Below, piece after piece: positions 23,867 to 34,851 of a DNA stretch of 64,000 bases. The translations under genes were made by a program, and so were the position numbers. The stretch's first letter is position 1; every line of letters begins with the position of its first letter. The notes beneath the pieces were generated by a model. That model made no database searches. It was not told the origin of the DNA and saw only the letters and a list, made by a program, of their open reading frames with translations. The DNA comes from Rhexocercosporidium sp. MPI-PUGE-AT-0058 (Eukaryota; Ascomycota; Leotiomycetes; Helotiales), in NCBI GenBank assembly GCA_020746875.1, contig JAGTJL010000007.1, positions 2,046,001 to 2,110,000 of the forward strand, read 5' to 3'.

Positions 23867-24861
23867 ATGGCGGTGCTCTCAATATTCTTTATTATTGTTG
23901 GAGTCATTGTATTTTTCCTTGGCCTTAGCGGCTTCATTGGCTGGCTGAAAGCACGCAAGAACCAGGCGAGATACGGACCACGACCAGCAATAGCAGGAAG
24001 ACCCCGACAAACTCGAGGGAGAGGTCTGGCATTGGCGGTGCTTGAGAGCATTCCGATCGTGAAGTTCGGGGCCAGCAAGCATCCGGACACCATACCGAAA
24101 GACATCGAGCTAGAGGAAGCAGCAATTGATTCTGATCGAGACACAACCGTCGCTGCGGATAGAGCCCTAGACGACTCACGAGGAGACTTGACCAAGCGGA
24201 TGACGCCAAGTGCAAACATCAAGTCTGTTCCAGAGGCAGAAACAATTCCCAGGATTGTCGCTCAAGTGCACTCGAATGAAAAAGAGTGTTCGATCTGCAT
24301 ATCGGACTTTTCAAATGACGAGGAAGTTCGTGTGCTGCCTTGTAATCATCGGTTTCATCCTGAATGCATCGATCCTTGGCTCCTGAACATCTCTGGCACA
24401 TGTCCTATATGGTACGTAAATCTTTTCAAAGTAGTGTGAAGATTCTAACATGTCAAAGCCGATACGACCTTCATCCCAACGACCCGACAGACTCTCAGAC
24501 AGTCGAGCCTCCTCCAGCAGGGGTATTTCGTCCCGAATTAAGCCCAATAGGGTATGTACGGGACCAAGCACTGCGTGACGGAGCGGCCCGCGTTCAGATT
24601 TATGGATTCTATGCTCCAGGCCATGCTGCCCAAGCAAATCTACCTATTCCCTCACCAAGTCTTCCGCATCCTAGAGATAGGAATTCCATTCTATCACGAC
24701 TGAGAGAGATCCGTCAAGCGCATAGTGGACAGGAATATATTGCTGCATTAGGTCGCTTGTATAGCGATCGAGAGCATCGACGTCCAAGTTTAGAAAGCAG
24801 GGGTACTCGATCATCATCGACGCCTGCTGGTGTGGTCACTCAGGAGACGAGGTCCTTATGA
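23867..24861 (+). CDS. Membrane-anchored RING-H2 E3 ubiquitin ligase
   Basis: Likely E3 ubiquitin ligase that recruits an E2 through a RING-H2 finger. Exons 23867-24411 and 24459-24861 give 315 aa. The 47-bp intron (branch TTCTAAC) splits the codon of a RING cysteine: exon 1 ends CPI plus TG, and exon 2 supplies the C of the final Cys (CPICRYDL), which confirms the splice. A membrane segment lies at residues 3-27 (LSIFFIIVGVIVFFLGLSGF), so the rest is cytosolic. The RING at about 142-185 has CSIC, then LPCNHRFHPECIDPWL, then CPIC, with all eight ligands in the C3H2C3 order. The tail is disordered, with a helix around SILSRLREIRQAHSG. It converges with the LITAF-like gene. The substrate is unknown. 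Confidence 0.93.
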
Positions 24862-25085
24862 TGGACCGAAATTTCTTGGGGTGTATCGCAGTTCAAAATT
24901 GTACGATGAGAAGGTGTTGGAAAGGTCCTTTGGACATGAAGACATGTGGAGATGAAGCTATGAGAGTATTTTGCACTGGCAGGAATAGAATGTAGTGATT
25001 ATGACGGCGCCATGGCAATGATAGTCATGAAATGCATCGCGGAAACTATCAGTGGGATGATATGGAATCAAATTCTGCGTCCCTG

Positions 25086-25735
25086 TCACGCCGCAGCTGC
25101 CTGGCTTATCACAAGCGCATGCTTCAAGCTCGCCGCCAAGGCGACCTTCTCAGCAGCCTCTTTCTCATTCCAGTGCTCAGCCGGAAGTGCTTCTCCAGGT
25201 TTGACTCTCAAACCACCCAGTCTCGTATACACCTTCAAACCCCTATCCTTCCTCAGCCCAGGTGCCCCTTGTCGAACAACGAGCTGGCTATCGCATGTAC
25301 CACAGAAGTGCCGTTGGTCCATGACCTTTTCCCAGAACCAGCCGATGCAAGGAATGCAGGCAAGTTGGCAGGAGAGGTAAGTACACATACTGGCCAAATA
25401 GGTTAGTATGAGGACTCTGGAGTTAGGATGAGATGACTTCGAACTAAAAAATTAAAGAAAGCTTACTATGTGCTCCAACCTCGTTGGATGAGAACTTGGG
25501 TCCAATTCTCTCGTAGACACCAATGGCAATGCACAAAAGTGCTCATATTGACTTCGGATATTGAGAGGATGGTGGGATTTGTCGGACTTTGTCTTGGATT
25601 CCATTTCTCATAAGGACATGGATTTGCTGTACTTATTATGGGCTTCCCCATGGAGGGCATTGCAGCAGGGGTTGGAGCACACTGAACGACGCCAGCCTTT
25701 TCCTGAGAATCGTTGATCTCGTCTGGCATGGCCAT
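25086..25735 (-). CDS. LITAF-like zinc-ribbon membrane-associated protein
   Basis: Exons 25735-25467 and 25389-25086 (77-bp intron, CATACTAAC branch site) give 190 aa. The join creates the LITAF layout. A first knuckle CHWC (exon 1) is followed by a hydrophobic stretch that crosses the splice (MCTYLSCQLACIPCIGWFW), and then the second knuckle HFCGTC. In LITAF/SIMPLE proteins the two knuckles form one zinc site and the hydrophobic helix dips into a membrane, usually late endosomes. The N-terminal 80 residues are Pro-rich (QCAPTPAAMP), common in the family. The C-terminal 60 residues are a hydrophilic Lys/Glu/Ala-rich extension beyond the usual end. The start is the first of two close ATGs; an extra upstream exon cannot be excluded. 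Endosomal location is inferred from the family. Confidence 0.75.
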
Positions 25736-26195
25736 GAATAATCGAAGTATTTCTCGATATGAGTTTCCGATATGTAGTGCTAATGATCCAGGAAATTGAA
25801 TCTGGGGGGAGGCTCGATCAAATACTGCCAACGTTAATAATTGCAATTAAACCAAATGGAATTTACCACCAGCCATTGCCCCGCCAAACCAATGATGCTT
25901 CAAAGTAAAAAAAGTGGTGTTCCTGCCAAGTATTGGTGGAAGGCTTAAATCAGACATAGACTGTAGATGCGTTGTTCAGCTTTTGTTTTTGTGGAAGTGA
26001 ATGAGCCGCTGTGGCTGTTTTCTACAGCGCATCAGGGGCTTGGTGGGGGAGAAATTAGCGAGTTTGTTTACCCAGCCTCGTCATAGTAAAATCCAATGGA
26101 ATAAAAGATATGAATGACAAAAGTTAGACTCCTCAGGATGGCGTGTCTCTCGAGCGGTACAAACGTGCTTAAGTCTTGTATGCCCTGCCCTCTTT
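25736..26195. other. Intergenic
   Basis: 460 bp between two minus-strand genes; 5' flank of the LITAF-like gene and 3' flank of the Hsp70-like gene. No feature was found. Confidence 0.5.
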
Positions 26196-28278
26196 CTAAT
26201 TCCAAAACCACCGAGCTGGCTTTTCACCTTCTCTTGGAACGACAACAAACCCAAACTCAGGCCCATCCCCCACAACCGGATTTGAGTCAACAGCAACCCT
26301 CTTCCTAGAATCCTCCTCTACATGTGCATCTGCATCCATAATGAAAGCATCCACTTCGGCTGCACTATACCTTGAATAAACATCAAAAAGCGCTTGATAC
26401 ACTACCTCTTTCCCGCTCTCCAGCTCCCTTGCTGTAATCCTCACAATGGCGTTCATATCCATCTCGAAACCGATCTCAATTCTGAGCTCCCCTGCTGGTC
26501 TCATCGGAAGGCCCGCCAACTCAAATGTTCCGAACTCTTTGTCGTTGATGACAAACGGACGTTCGCCTTCGAAAATGTTTATGGCGATCTTCGACTGGTT
26601 GTCATGAATCGTAGTTACATTAACGAATTTTCGTGTTGGCAAAATCGTACTTCGCGGTATAACGATCGTGTAGAGACCTCCCGCTGTTTCAATTCCCAGT
26701 GAGAGCGCCGTAATTTCAAACGCTCCTAGCCAGTCCATGCCGGCATCGCCACCAAGGATTTCCGCTTGATATACCGCCCCGCGGAGGACTGCTTGATCCG
26801 AAGCAATCGCTGACAGGACTTTTTTGTTGTCGAAGAAAGATTCTAAGAAAGTTTGGATTTTGCTGACTTGAGTCGGGTCCCCGGTAAGAACGAGGCGGTG
26901 GATATCAGTCTTCTGGAGTTTAGCGTCGCTGAGCGCTGCCTCGATGTGCTTGACAGTTCGGTTGAAAAATTCTTTGTAGAAGCTCTTTAGAGCATCTTGC
27001 GTGATCGTGATCGAGAATTCGTCGAGTTTGATAGTGGCTGAGGGTTTACTCGATAGTGTTTGCTCCACTTCCTTGGCGTGCTGCTTCAAAGTTTCAACCA
27101 TGTTGAAAGCCGTCTTTAGGTCTAACTTTCCCATCTTACGCTGCATTTGCTCAATGGCATAATCCAGTACGGCATCAGCCAATTCAAGTCCCCCAACAGA
27201 CCTATCCCCCGCAGTGCCCAATATCTCGAATACTCCATCTTCAATGCTAGAAATTGTGACATCTACATTATTCTCTCCTAGATTGTACACGATGACAAAT
27301 TCCTCACAGTCACTGCGTTCCCAGCGCTCAATTTGGTACCCGATGCTCGCCGCTGTGGGCTCGTTAACGAGGCGAAGAACATCGAGACCGGCGAGCGCAC
27401 CTGCATCTTTCGTTGCCTGACGCTGATCATCGTTGAAATATGCAGGGATGGTTATTATCGTAGATTTAACCCCTTGGCCGTAGTATCCTTCAGCCGCAAT
27501 TCTCAGTTTCTTCATGACCTCGGCTTGGACTTCTTCTGGCGTGACGAACTTGTCCTTGCCGATGATGTGGAGTTTGATGACGGGCTTGTCATCTTTGATG
27601 ACCACATCATAGGGCAGTAAGTCAATGTCACGCTGTAGCGAGGGATCTCTGGAGAGCCTGCGGCCAATGAGGCGTCTGAAAGGAAGATTAGAAAGCGTTA
27701 TCAAACTGGATTGGACATCCCAGCGTACCTAACATCGAAGATAGTGCTTTTGGGATTGGCTAGAGCTTGTTTCACAGCTTCATGGCCGACCACGACTCCG
27801 CTGTTTGTGTATGCAACATAATTTGGCGTTTGGAGCTGTCCATCGTTGTAGAATATTTCCATGCCACTCGACACGGGAGCTCCCACTCTAGAGTACATTT
27901 CGCCAAACTCGATGGCAATAACTACGCAAAACATTATTATAAATCATTACCGAGAAGTATTGCCAGATTGATAGGGGAAATACCATGTCCAAAATCTGTA
28001 TCACAGTTGTGAACATCCCCACAATAGGGAAGTGATTGTTGTTCAAGTTCGTGTTGCTGCGCTGTAGTTCGAACAAGATGCCCACTGTCCTGTATTTTCT
28101 GATAGTTCAGAAATAAAGTGGCACATAATGCAACCAGAACGCCGAGCACTGTATGCAGTGCATATCGTGGTATTTTCGGCGCTAAATATCCTTTAGTCGG
28201 TCGAGGAGCTTCCTTGCCAAATAGGGGTTTTGCAGCGCTCTGCGGATTGTTCTCAGATTTGGTTTTGACCTTTGCCAT
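26196..28278 (-). CDS. Membrane-anchored degenerate Hsp70 (pseudo-chaperone)
   Basis: Exons 28278-27984, 27921-27729 and 27675-26196 give 655 aa. Residues about 38-60 ([20 protein letters not shown]) are an uncleaved-looking membrane anchor after a basic N-terminus, so the Hsp70 part would be lumenal. The Hsp70 fold is clear: [36 protein letters not shown], and a substrate domain with IFEGERPF and FELAGLP. However, nucleotide-binding residues are replaced. The phosphate-1 loop is [10 protein letters not shown] (canonical IDLGTTYSCV), phosphate-2 is [10 protein letters not shown] (canonical YDLGGGTFDV), the catalytic Lys before RLIG is Arg, and the adenosine loop is LTGDPTQV (canonical VGGSTRIP). 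The C-terminal lid is short and there is no ER-retrieval tetrapeptide. The frame is intact, so it is a gene and not a pseudogene. It is most like BiP-type Hsp70s. Loss of ATPase activity is inferred. Confidence 0.88.
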
Positions 28279-28801
28279 TATACCGGATTATCTTTCTGTT
28301 AATGTTCTTGTAAGATGTTGATTTGGAAAGCACATAAAAGCATCAAGGAAAGCTTGAGCCTTGATATCTATGTTCTATGTAGATGTGGGGTAGAGAAGTG
28401 TCCTCGTCCTGAACCTCGTATCAGAATCAAGCGGTGACGTGAGTCATCAGAGGGAGGGCTTTCTCGGCACCATATGAACTGAACATCTGTCATGGAACAA
28501 AGGGACAGATACATGTTAATCTGTACAGTATATCTGGTCTTCGTAAATGGTGTATTGTTAGAGGACTTGCAGCTACGAGAGGACGGAGTAGTTGCTTCAA
28601 TGATAGGCGCTGCCTAGACTCAAAAGTTTAAGGGCAAGTGGGGCAACTTCTTAGGTGTCATTTAGCGAAGTCTACCCCGTCATGCACCTGAAGAGCAGCT
28701 GACCCTCGCCTATCACAAAAACAACCACGGTTATTCAAAACACCGATAAATAAACATGAAAATAGGTTCAAGTATCTACTATATCTACACTCCACTGCCC
28801 T
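28279..28801. other. Intergenic
   Basis: 523 bp between the Hsp70-like and SDR genes, both on the minus strand. It holds the Hsp70-gene promoter region and the SDR 3' flank. No other feature was seen. Confidence 0.5.
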
Positions 28802-29642
28802 TCACTTCGGCGGGAACTCTACTCCAGAAATCTCTTCACAAATCCTCAAAAACTCCTCCTGAACGCTCTGGTCACTAGCAGCCGGATTGTGGCCACATGT
28901 ACCACCCTGAGCAGCATAATACTTCCCGCTCCCGATATCTTTCACATCTCCTGTAGTGAGCCAGACTAGCATATCATCACACTTCTTCAACGAATCGGGT
29001 GCCGAAGAGCCTCCCATCTTAGTCTTCACCCAGCCGGGATCAACAGCATTACTCGAGACCTCAGGCCAATGCCTCGCTACTCGAAAGGCGAGGATAACGT
29101 TCATCAATCTGCTGAAAATTAGCACTGCTCACTGATAAATACACTGTGAGAGTCGGGAGAGAAATGTGAGTAAGCACTCACTTCGAATCACCATAAGCCT
29201 GAAACCCATCCCACCTCCTCTCCTTCCACCCCACATCCACCATTCTCTCACTCCCACCCCGATGCAGCCCCGAACTGACATACACCAACCTCTTTGGCTT
29301 CTCCATCAACGAAGTCAGAATGTACGGCGCCAGCGCATTCACAGCAAAAGTCTGCGCGAGTCCATCTTCCGTAGTTCTTTGTGTATACCCCACACCAGCA
29401 TTGTGGACCACCACATCAAACACCCCGATCTTGTTGGCCTCGAGTGCCAAGTTCTTCGTTTGAGCAATACTGCTGAGATCTGCGATGAGAATATTAGATG
29501 CCCCGTGCGTTTTTGACATGGTCTCTTTTGCTCGCTCGACGCTGCGAGCGTGAAGTGTTACAGTGTGACCTTGGGCGATCAGGGATCTGGCGAGGTTGTG
29601 GCCGATGCCATCTGAGGAGCCTGTGATGAATATACGCGCCAT
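28802..29642 (-). CDS. Short-chain dehydrogenase/reductase (SDR)
   Basis: NAD(P)-dependent oxidoreductase of the classical SDR type; the substrate is unknown. Exons 29642-29182 and 29108-28802 (73-bp intron) give 255 aa, normal for the family. The Rossmann glycine motif TGSSDGIG is at residues 7-14, after a short beta strand. LHARSVERA follows beta-2, where the arginine favours NADP(H) by analogy with related enzymes. The NAG motif is at about 81-83, the catalytic Ser is in YVSSG and the Tyr-Lys pair is in YGDSK. The splice falls inside that Lys codon; of two adjacent acceptors (CAGCAG), only the second restores YGDSKL. After the active site comes VDPGWVKTKMGG, the expected PG loop. Relatives are annotated as retinol/WW-domain oxidoreductase-like enzymes. 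Confidence 0.92.
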
Positions 29643-30161
29643 TTCGAAAGTTGTTTGAGATTATTGAATGATTAAAAAATGTCGAATGAGGATAGTCGAT
29701 GTGGAGTATTTATACTTTGGTGCCGGCGATTACTGCGGCCTCAAGCAATTAAATCCGACGCTTTTTACTGCTGAAGTCGATGGCATCATCGCGAAGCTAC
29801 ATTGAAAATACTTTATCGATGTTTCCCCTTGCATTGTAATTGGTAATAAAAGGGTGAAACTTTGGTCCTGTCTACTAAAATCAACTTGTTTGTAGTCGTA
29901 TATGCAACCCTCCGCAGCTACGGCGAGTTTACCTCCCAGCACTTTAATGCTAGAACATCATGAGGACTAGAAGTAGGACATATGCTATATAAATCTCATG
30001 AAGCTTTTGCGAATACCACGCCATGCAATGTAGTACTGCGTAGCCTTCCTTGCGTAAACTTCCTCAGGCGTAGCTTTTCCCCACTGATATATTCAAGTCC
30101 AATAACCTCCATAGACCAGTAATTCCGTTTTTCGAGAAATGGCGCAAGCATACCGTTGGCG
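29643..30161. other. Intergenic
   Basis: 519 bp between SDR and HET-domain genes. It carries the SDR promoter, with an AT-rich TATTTATAC element at about 29707, 65 bp upstream of the SDR start. No gene is seen. Confidence 0.5.
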
Positions 30162-31766
30162 TTACCTCGTCAAAAGCTGCAATGTTTTCAAATTAAAAGC
30201 CGGACTGATGCACCTCTCTGCTAAAAGTTCCTCTCGTTTTGGAACTCTCCACTGTTCTTGTAAAACGCATTCAGCTAAGCCCACGAGCGAGGACATATCA
30301 AATTGGTTACCTTCAGCAAAGAGGACAGCGCCCCCTACAATGACATAGCGGTTCTTCTTCCTACGAAGAATCGCAATCACATTACAATTGTGAAAAGCGC
30401 ACACGACGTCCGTTAACTTGGTGTTCATCGGAGCAAGCCCTGCACGACCACTGTCATCAAAGAAAATACAAGGTTCTTCGTCGCCATCGTCCTGCTTACA
30501 ATCATTCGCCTTCAGATTTAATTGTGTCCATAGGTCATCGCTAAGCTGCTGCCATGGTCTCCGAAGCCTGTCGTCTGCATCGGTCCTGAAGTACTCTGCA
30601 ACGAACTCAACTCCTCCCTTGACCCCACAAAAATGCTTACTGAAGATCGGCAGTACTTTTGCCCTAATGGCTTGCTTCATCGTCTGGAGCAGGCCGGGTG
30701 TCAAGGAGGTGTCATATGCCAATGTCTGAAGTTTCGAGACGGCCCCGATCTCGTAGCCCAGTGCCCCGACATAGGAGGCTGGCGAGTTGTTGGATGGCGG
30801 ACGCAGCATGTTGACTTTCCCATTTAATGTTCGTTGCAGGAATTGACTGTACGATACCAAGATCCCGCAGTTGTCATATTTCTGCAAGTAGATAACATCT
30901 CCAAACACCCTAGACACGGAGTATGAATAGTCGATCTCGAGTTTTCCTCCACCCTTGGCGAGACCGACAAGACCGTAGATCTTGTCTCGAACATCCACAC
31001 ACTTTGAGGAGGAAAATGCATGTAGCAGAGCCCGGAGAGGTGTTTTTTGTTGGAGACCGAACATCGTGTGATGTAGGAGGAGCTTGAAGGCATGCGAGCC
31101 AAAGACTAGGAGCGCGCTTTCATGCACCGAATATTTCCAGGCAAATCTGCATCGTGCCCGGAAAGTGTCGAGCTTATCCCAAGAAACATAGGTGTTACCA
31201 CATTGAATCCTCGCATCTTTGGCATCTAGACATTCCTGGACGATCCAGAGCCGCGACCAGTATTCTCTTTCGAACAACCGCTTTATAGGCAACAAATTGT
31301 TAGGAGTAAATTCCTTATCGTGATAATGGCACTATAAAGTGCCAGGTGTTAAATAATTAACAGAAGCAATACATTTCAGAGCCTCGTCGCTGTCAGTGCT
31401 TGGAATTCCTAGCCATACCAAAACCCGCCAGGAGTTGCGGTATATGTTGCTCATCTGCATCGCCTGTTGGTTTCGCTCTGCGATATTTTCCTGGTTGATA
31501 CTGAGAGCATCAACCCAAAGTGTTCTATGTGCTTGACTCCTGAGATACCATAGCGCGTGGTGTAGATTTCGTCCAACGGGAATCCCTAGGTCGTTCACCG
31601 TAATATGCCTGGTGCTACAAGGCTGGCCGCATGCATATGACAATGCTTTCGATTCTGGCGCCTCGTCCATCGCGAATTCTTTCAGCGTGCATTTAATATC
31701 TTTGGAACGCCTTGGTGAAGGGTGTAGGATGAGTAGACGTATGTTCCACAGGAAGATCAGGTCCAT
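30162..31766 (-). CDS. HET-domain (heterokaryon incompatibility) protein
   Basis: Member of the fungal HET family; some members trigger cell death when genetically different hyphae fuse, while most have no known role. Proposed exons 31766-31362 and 31313-30162 give 518 aa. HET motifs occur in order: KALSYACG (canonical ALSYxWG, with Cys for Trp), LWVDALSINQEN, and VLVWLG; after the splice, EREYWSRLWIVQEC matches the R-x-W-x-x-Q-E block. The downstream VRDKIYGLVGLA is the usual end of the HET region. The C-terminal 230 residues have no known partner domain. The intron is only 48 bp with a weak donor (GTTAAT), and it is the only in-frame solution I found; without it the frame stops at 31332. 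The start is the first ATG in frame. Confidence 0.82.
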
Positions 31767-32671
31767 AAAGGAGCCTGGTGGAGGACATGCTGGGGACTGA
31801 GCAAATGAGACCTGGCGAGAAAGATGAAGAAGTTGCCATGCTTTGACGAGACATTGTTGGGCTGGATTCAGCTTAATCAAGAAGACAATGAAGGTCGCTC
31901 AGTTTTGGCAGGTAAAGAATTGAAAAGTCGTGAACGGCTGCGGCTCCAAGATCAATGTGGGATCAGACTGCTGGCCATGTCACGGCGCGTGCAGTCCCCA
32001 AACGCCACATTTTCGTCACCGAGCATTGAAGCTGGGATTGGTTAGCCCTATCCTCACAGCACCTGCACCTGCTGAAGGCTTGTTGGGCTCCAGCTCTATT
32101 TGATGATAGATCAGATCCTTATGTAATAGTGTTGAATTTCCCCGATGCACTTTCTCTGACCGCTCGCTCATAGAAAAAGGTAATTCCGAACTAATTTCGC
32201 CCGCCACTCCTATATGTCCTAAGATCCAACTGGCATTTGAGTCGCCTCTGGTTACTTTTAAGGCAAGAGTGAATGAAAGTTCAAATCAATAATTGTAGGA
32301 CACCATTTTAAAACAAATTAGAGAAAAAAGCAGAGAACAAACGAAATTCGCGAAATGTATGAGACACTTGCCCCTCGGTTGTGGCAGACATGACACTTTT
32401 TGTTCACTCAGACTCCATATCAGCTCCCAGACAAAGGTTCATTTTTAATCTGATGACTATCGTTAACCTTACGCCTATTACCATCGATGAACCTCGTTGT
32501 CGCATACCTACACTGAAGCAGGCTCTGGCACCAAGGTTCGTGAGCTTGTCGAGATGCTGATTGCGCAGGCCTATGGCTCGTCACTGCATGTTCCTGTACA
32601 GCAATTTGGGTATCGGGTGATTGTGTTGCTCTCCACGAGTGCGTCGCAGTGGAAATAATCCATTATTCCCT
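31767..32671. other. Intergenic 0.9 kb
   Basis: Between the HET gene 5' end and the YAF9 3' end. The frame continues upstream of the HET start without an ATG. The remainder has no coding signal, repeat or RNA feature that I can support. Confidence 0.5.
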
Positions 32672-33505
32672 TCAGCCTCCCTTCTGCAACCTCTCTAGCA
32701 GTGCCTGCTTCTCCTTAATCTCCTTCTTCATGTCCTCCGTCAACTCATTAACTTTCACCAGCGCATTTTCCAATTTCTTCAACTCCAGCTTCTCCGTCTC
32801 CCGACTATACGGTTGCTCCGGCCTCTTGGTCAATGGAATATTCGCCGTTCTGTCCCCAACACTCCCAACCATTCCACCCTTCATAACTCTCGTGCCTTTC
32901 CCTCCACCGCCCTTGACTCTCTCCATGGGACTCGTCAAGATGTCATAGAAGTTCTCATATGGCTCGTTGAAGAGCTGCTCTTCGTATTGCCAGGATGTAA
33001 TCTGTGACGCATTGCGCATCTTCTCTTTCTCTTCTTCGTCGCCGTAGGGGTGCAGTGCTAGGTGGTGGTAGAGGGTTTGGGGTTTCTCGAGAGACTCGGG
33101 TGTGTAATAGAGCTTAATTGTGATTTCGAATTCTCCCCAGCCTGTTTCGTGGACTTCGAAGGGGTCACCAGGTTGGACATCGTCGACCACTGTCATAAAG
33201 CATCAGCCATTTACAATCCAAGCATCTACCCTACTTCAGCTCCGTGCCCTAAACAAGCTGGAGAACTCACTTCTCAGCGGATTCGGTATCGACTCGTGGA
33301 GTTTAAATTGCACCTTTTTGCACCAATATGTGATGTCGGTATCATCCACACCCTTGACAAACACCGTCCATGAATGGGTGTGATCCGCGGGCGTGCCCGG
33401 TGGTTTTGGGTTCTCGTCGCTGAATTTCCTGGCCGTTGTACCGTAGATGAAAGGTCTGTATATCTGTACGCCTTTGACGCGCTTCTGGGTATTGGGTGGT
33501 GCCAT
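32672..33505 (-). CDS. YAF9: YEATS-domain protein Yaf9 (SWR1/NuA4 subunit)
   Basis: Chromatin reader shared by the SWR1 histone H2A.Z exchange complex and the NuA4 acetyltransferase in the nucleus; binds acetylated or crotonylated histone lysine. Exons 33505-33271 and 33189-32672 (81-bp intron) give 250 aa. The YEATS domain spans about residues 8-125: [39 protein letters not shown], then [15 protein letters not shown], with the aromatic/His residues of the acyl-lysine pocket in the HTHSW and GWGEF segments. The intron falls after NPLR. The C-terminal 45 residues form a coiled coil ([20 protein letters not shown]) used for complex assembly in yeast. It shares a 259-bp divergent promoter with COQ11. 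Confidence 0.96.
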
Positions 33506-33764
33506 GCTAACGTCGTCGTCGTCGTCATCTGCGTCGCGCTTCTTCTAGTTGGGGATAACTTTTCTAGGTGTTTTATTGCAGTGAAGTGGTTCTTGGGTGC
33601 GGTCATCGTGCCTGACTTCTGGACAGCCCAGAAGTGCGGATAAGGTTTAGCGGCGGGGTCTAACTGCTGCACAGTGGTCAGTGCTTCGAAAGATCGATTG
33701 ATGTCGTCAGGCCATCGAGTTATGGTTGTTGGGAATATCTTCATAAACGTCCCTCCGAAGAACG
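33506..33764. promoter_or_regulatory. Divergent promoter between YAF9 and COQ11
   Basis: The 259 bp between two start codons facing away from each other must hold both 5' UTRs and promoters. I see no obvious TATA element, consistent with two housekeeping genes. Confidence 0.6.
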
Positions 33765-34739
33765 ATGGCTGCAACGAAGAAACTTGTTGTTTGTGGTGGA
33801 AATGGCTTCTTGGGGTCGAGGATATGTAAATCCGCAGTTGCGAGAGGATGGGATGTGACTTCAATCAGGCAAGTAGCTTTACACATTCCCTAGCTTCACC
33901 CACCAGCTTTCAAGGAGCCATTCGGGTAAGCAACAGTCAATTGAACCTCCCACTGACAGATAGATATTCACAGTCGTTCCGGTGAACCAACATGGTCCTC
34001 CGTCACTTCCTCCAACTCTCCCCCGTCCTGGGCTCACAAAGTAACCTGGGAGCGCGCCGACATCCTCAAGCCGAAAACCTACGCTCCCCTCCTCAAAAAT
34101 GCAGACTACGTCGTCCACAGCATGGGTATCCTCCTCGAAGCCGACTACAAAGGCGTAATCTCCGGCAAAGAATCCCCCATCAGCGGCCTCAAACGTGCAT
34201 TCTCCGCCACGAAAGCTGGATCACAGAATCCCCTATCGAGGAAACCAGACGAAGACTTGCAACCACAGGAGAAGGATGGACAATTGACATACGAGCTTAT
34301 GAATAGGGACTCGGCGATTACGTTAGCGCAGGAGGCCTATAGGGAGAAGGTACCTGCGTTTGCTTATATTAGTGCGGCGGGTGGTGCGCCAGTGCTGCCT
34401 GCGAGGTATATTCAGACAAAACGACAGGCAGAGAGTACGATCAGTAGCGAGTTTCCTACTATGAGGAGTATCTTTATTAGGCCGGGCTTCTTGTATGATA
34501 GCTCAAGGTCGTTTACGGTGCCGTTGGCAGCTATGACTGGGTTGGGTGCTGCTTTCAATGGTCTCACTGGAGGCATATTTGGAGGACTTATGGGTGCTGC
34601 GGGTGTGAAGCCTTTGAAGGCAGATTTGGTGGCCGATGCAGTAGTGGAGGCTCTCGGTGACGACGCTACCAAGGGGCCAGTTGAGCTGAAGGAGATCGAA
34701 GAATTGGCTCAGAAAGCATGGAGGAAGGGGATGCTCTGA
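33765..34739 (+). CDS. COQ11: Coq11-like NAD(P)-binding protein of coenzyme Q synthome
   Basis: Atypical SDR of the mitochondrial coenzyme Q biosynthetic complex (yeast YLR290C/Coq11). Exons 33765-33868 and 33974-34739 give 289 aa. The intron is GC-AG: the donor is GCAAGT and the acceptor is CAG. Only this join keeps the frame (TSI plus SRSGEPTW); a GT donor four bases later leads to an early stop. The Rossmann motif is VVCGGNGFLGSRIC at residues 8-21. ADILKPKTYAPLLKNADYVVHSMG (read as two adjacent segments) and AYISAAGG, YIQTKRQAE and RPGFLYD are the family blocks. Tyr and Lys in YIQTK fit an atypical SDR site. The C-terminus has a glycine-rich helix. No long presequence is visible beyond the MAATKK start. 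It converges with SYF2. Confidence 0.92.
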
Positions 34740-34851
34740 GTAAACAGATATTGGAATGGTTCTGAATCTTGGCACGTAGCCTTGCATGTACAGTACTATA
34801 TTGGTGTACAAACCCAACTTCATGGTATCACGCCGCACATCCGACGACAAT

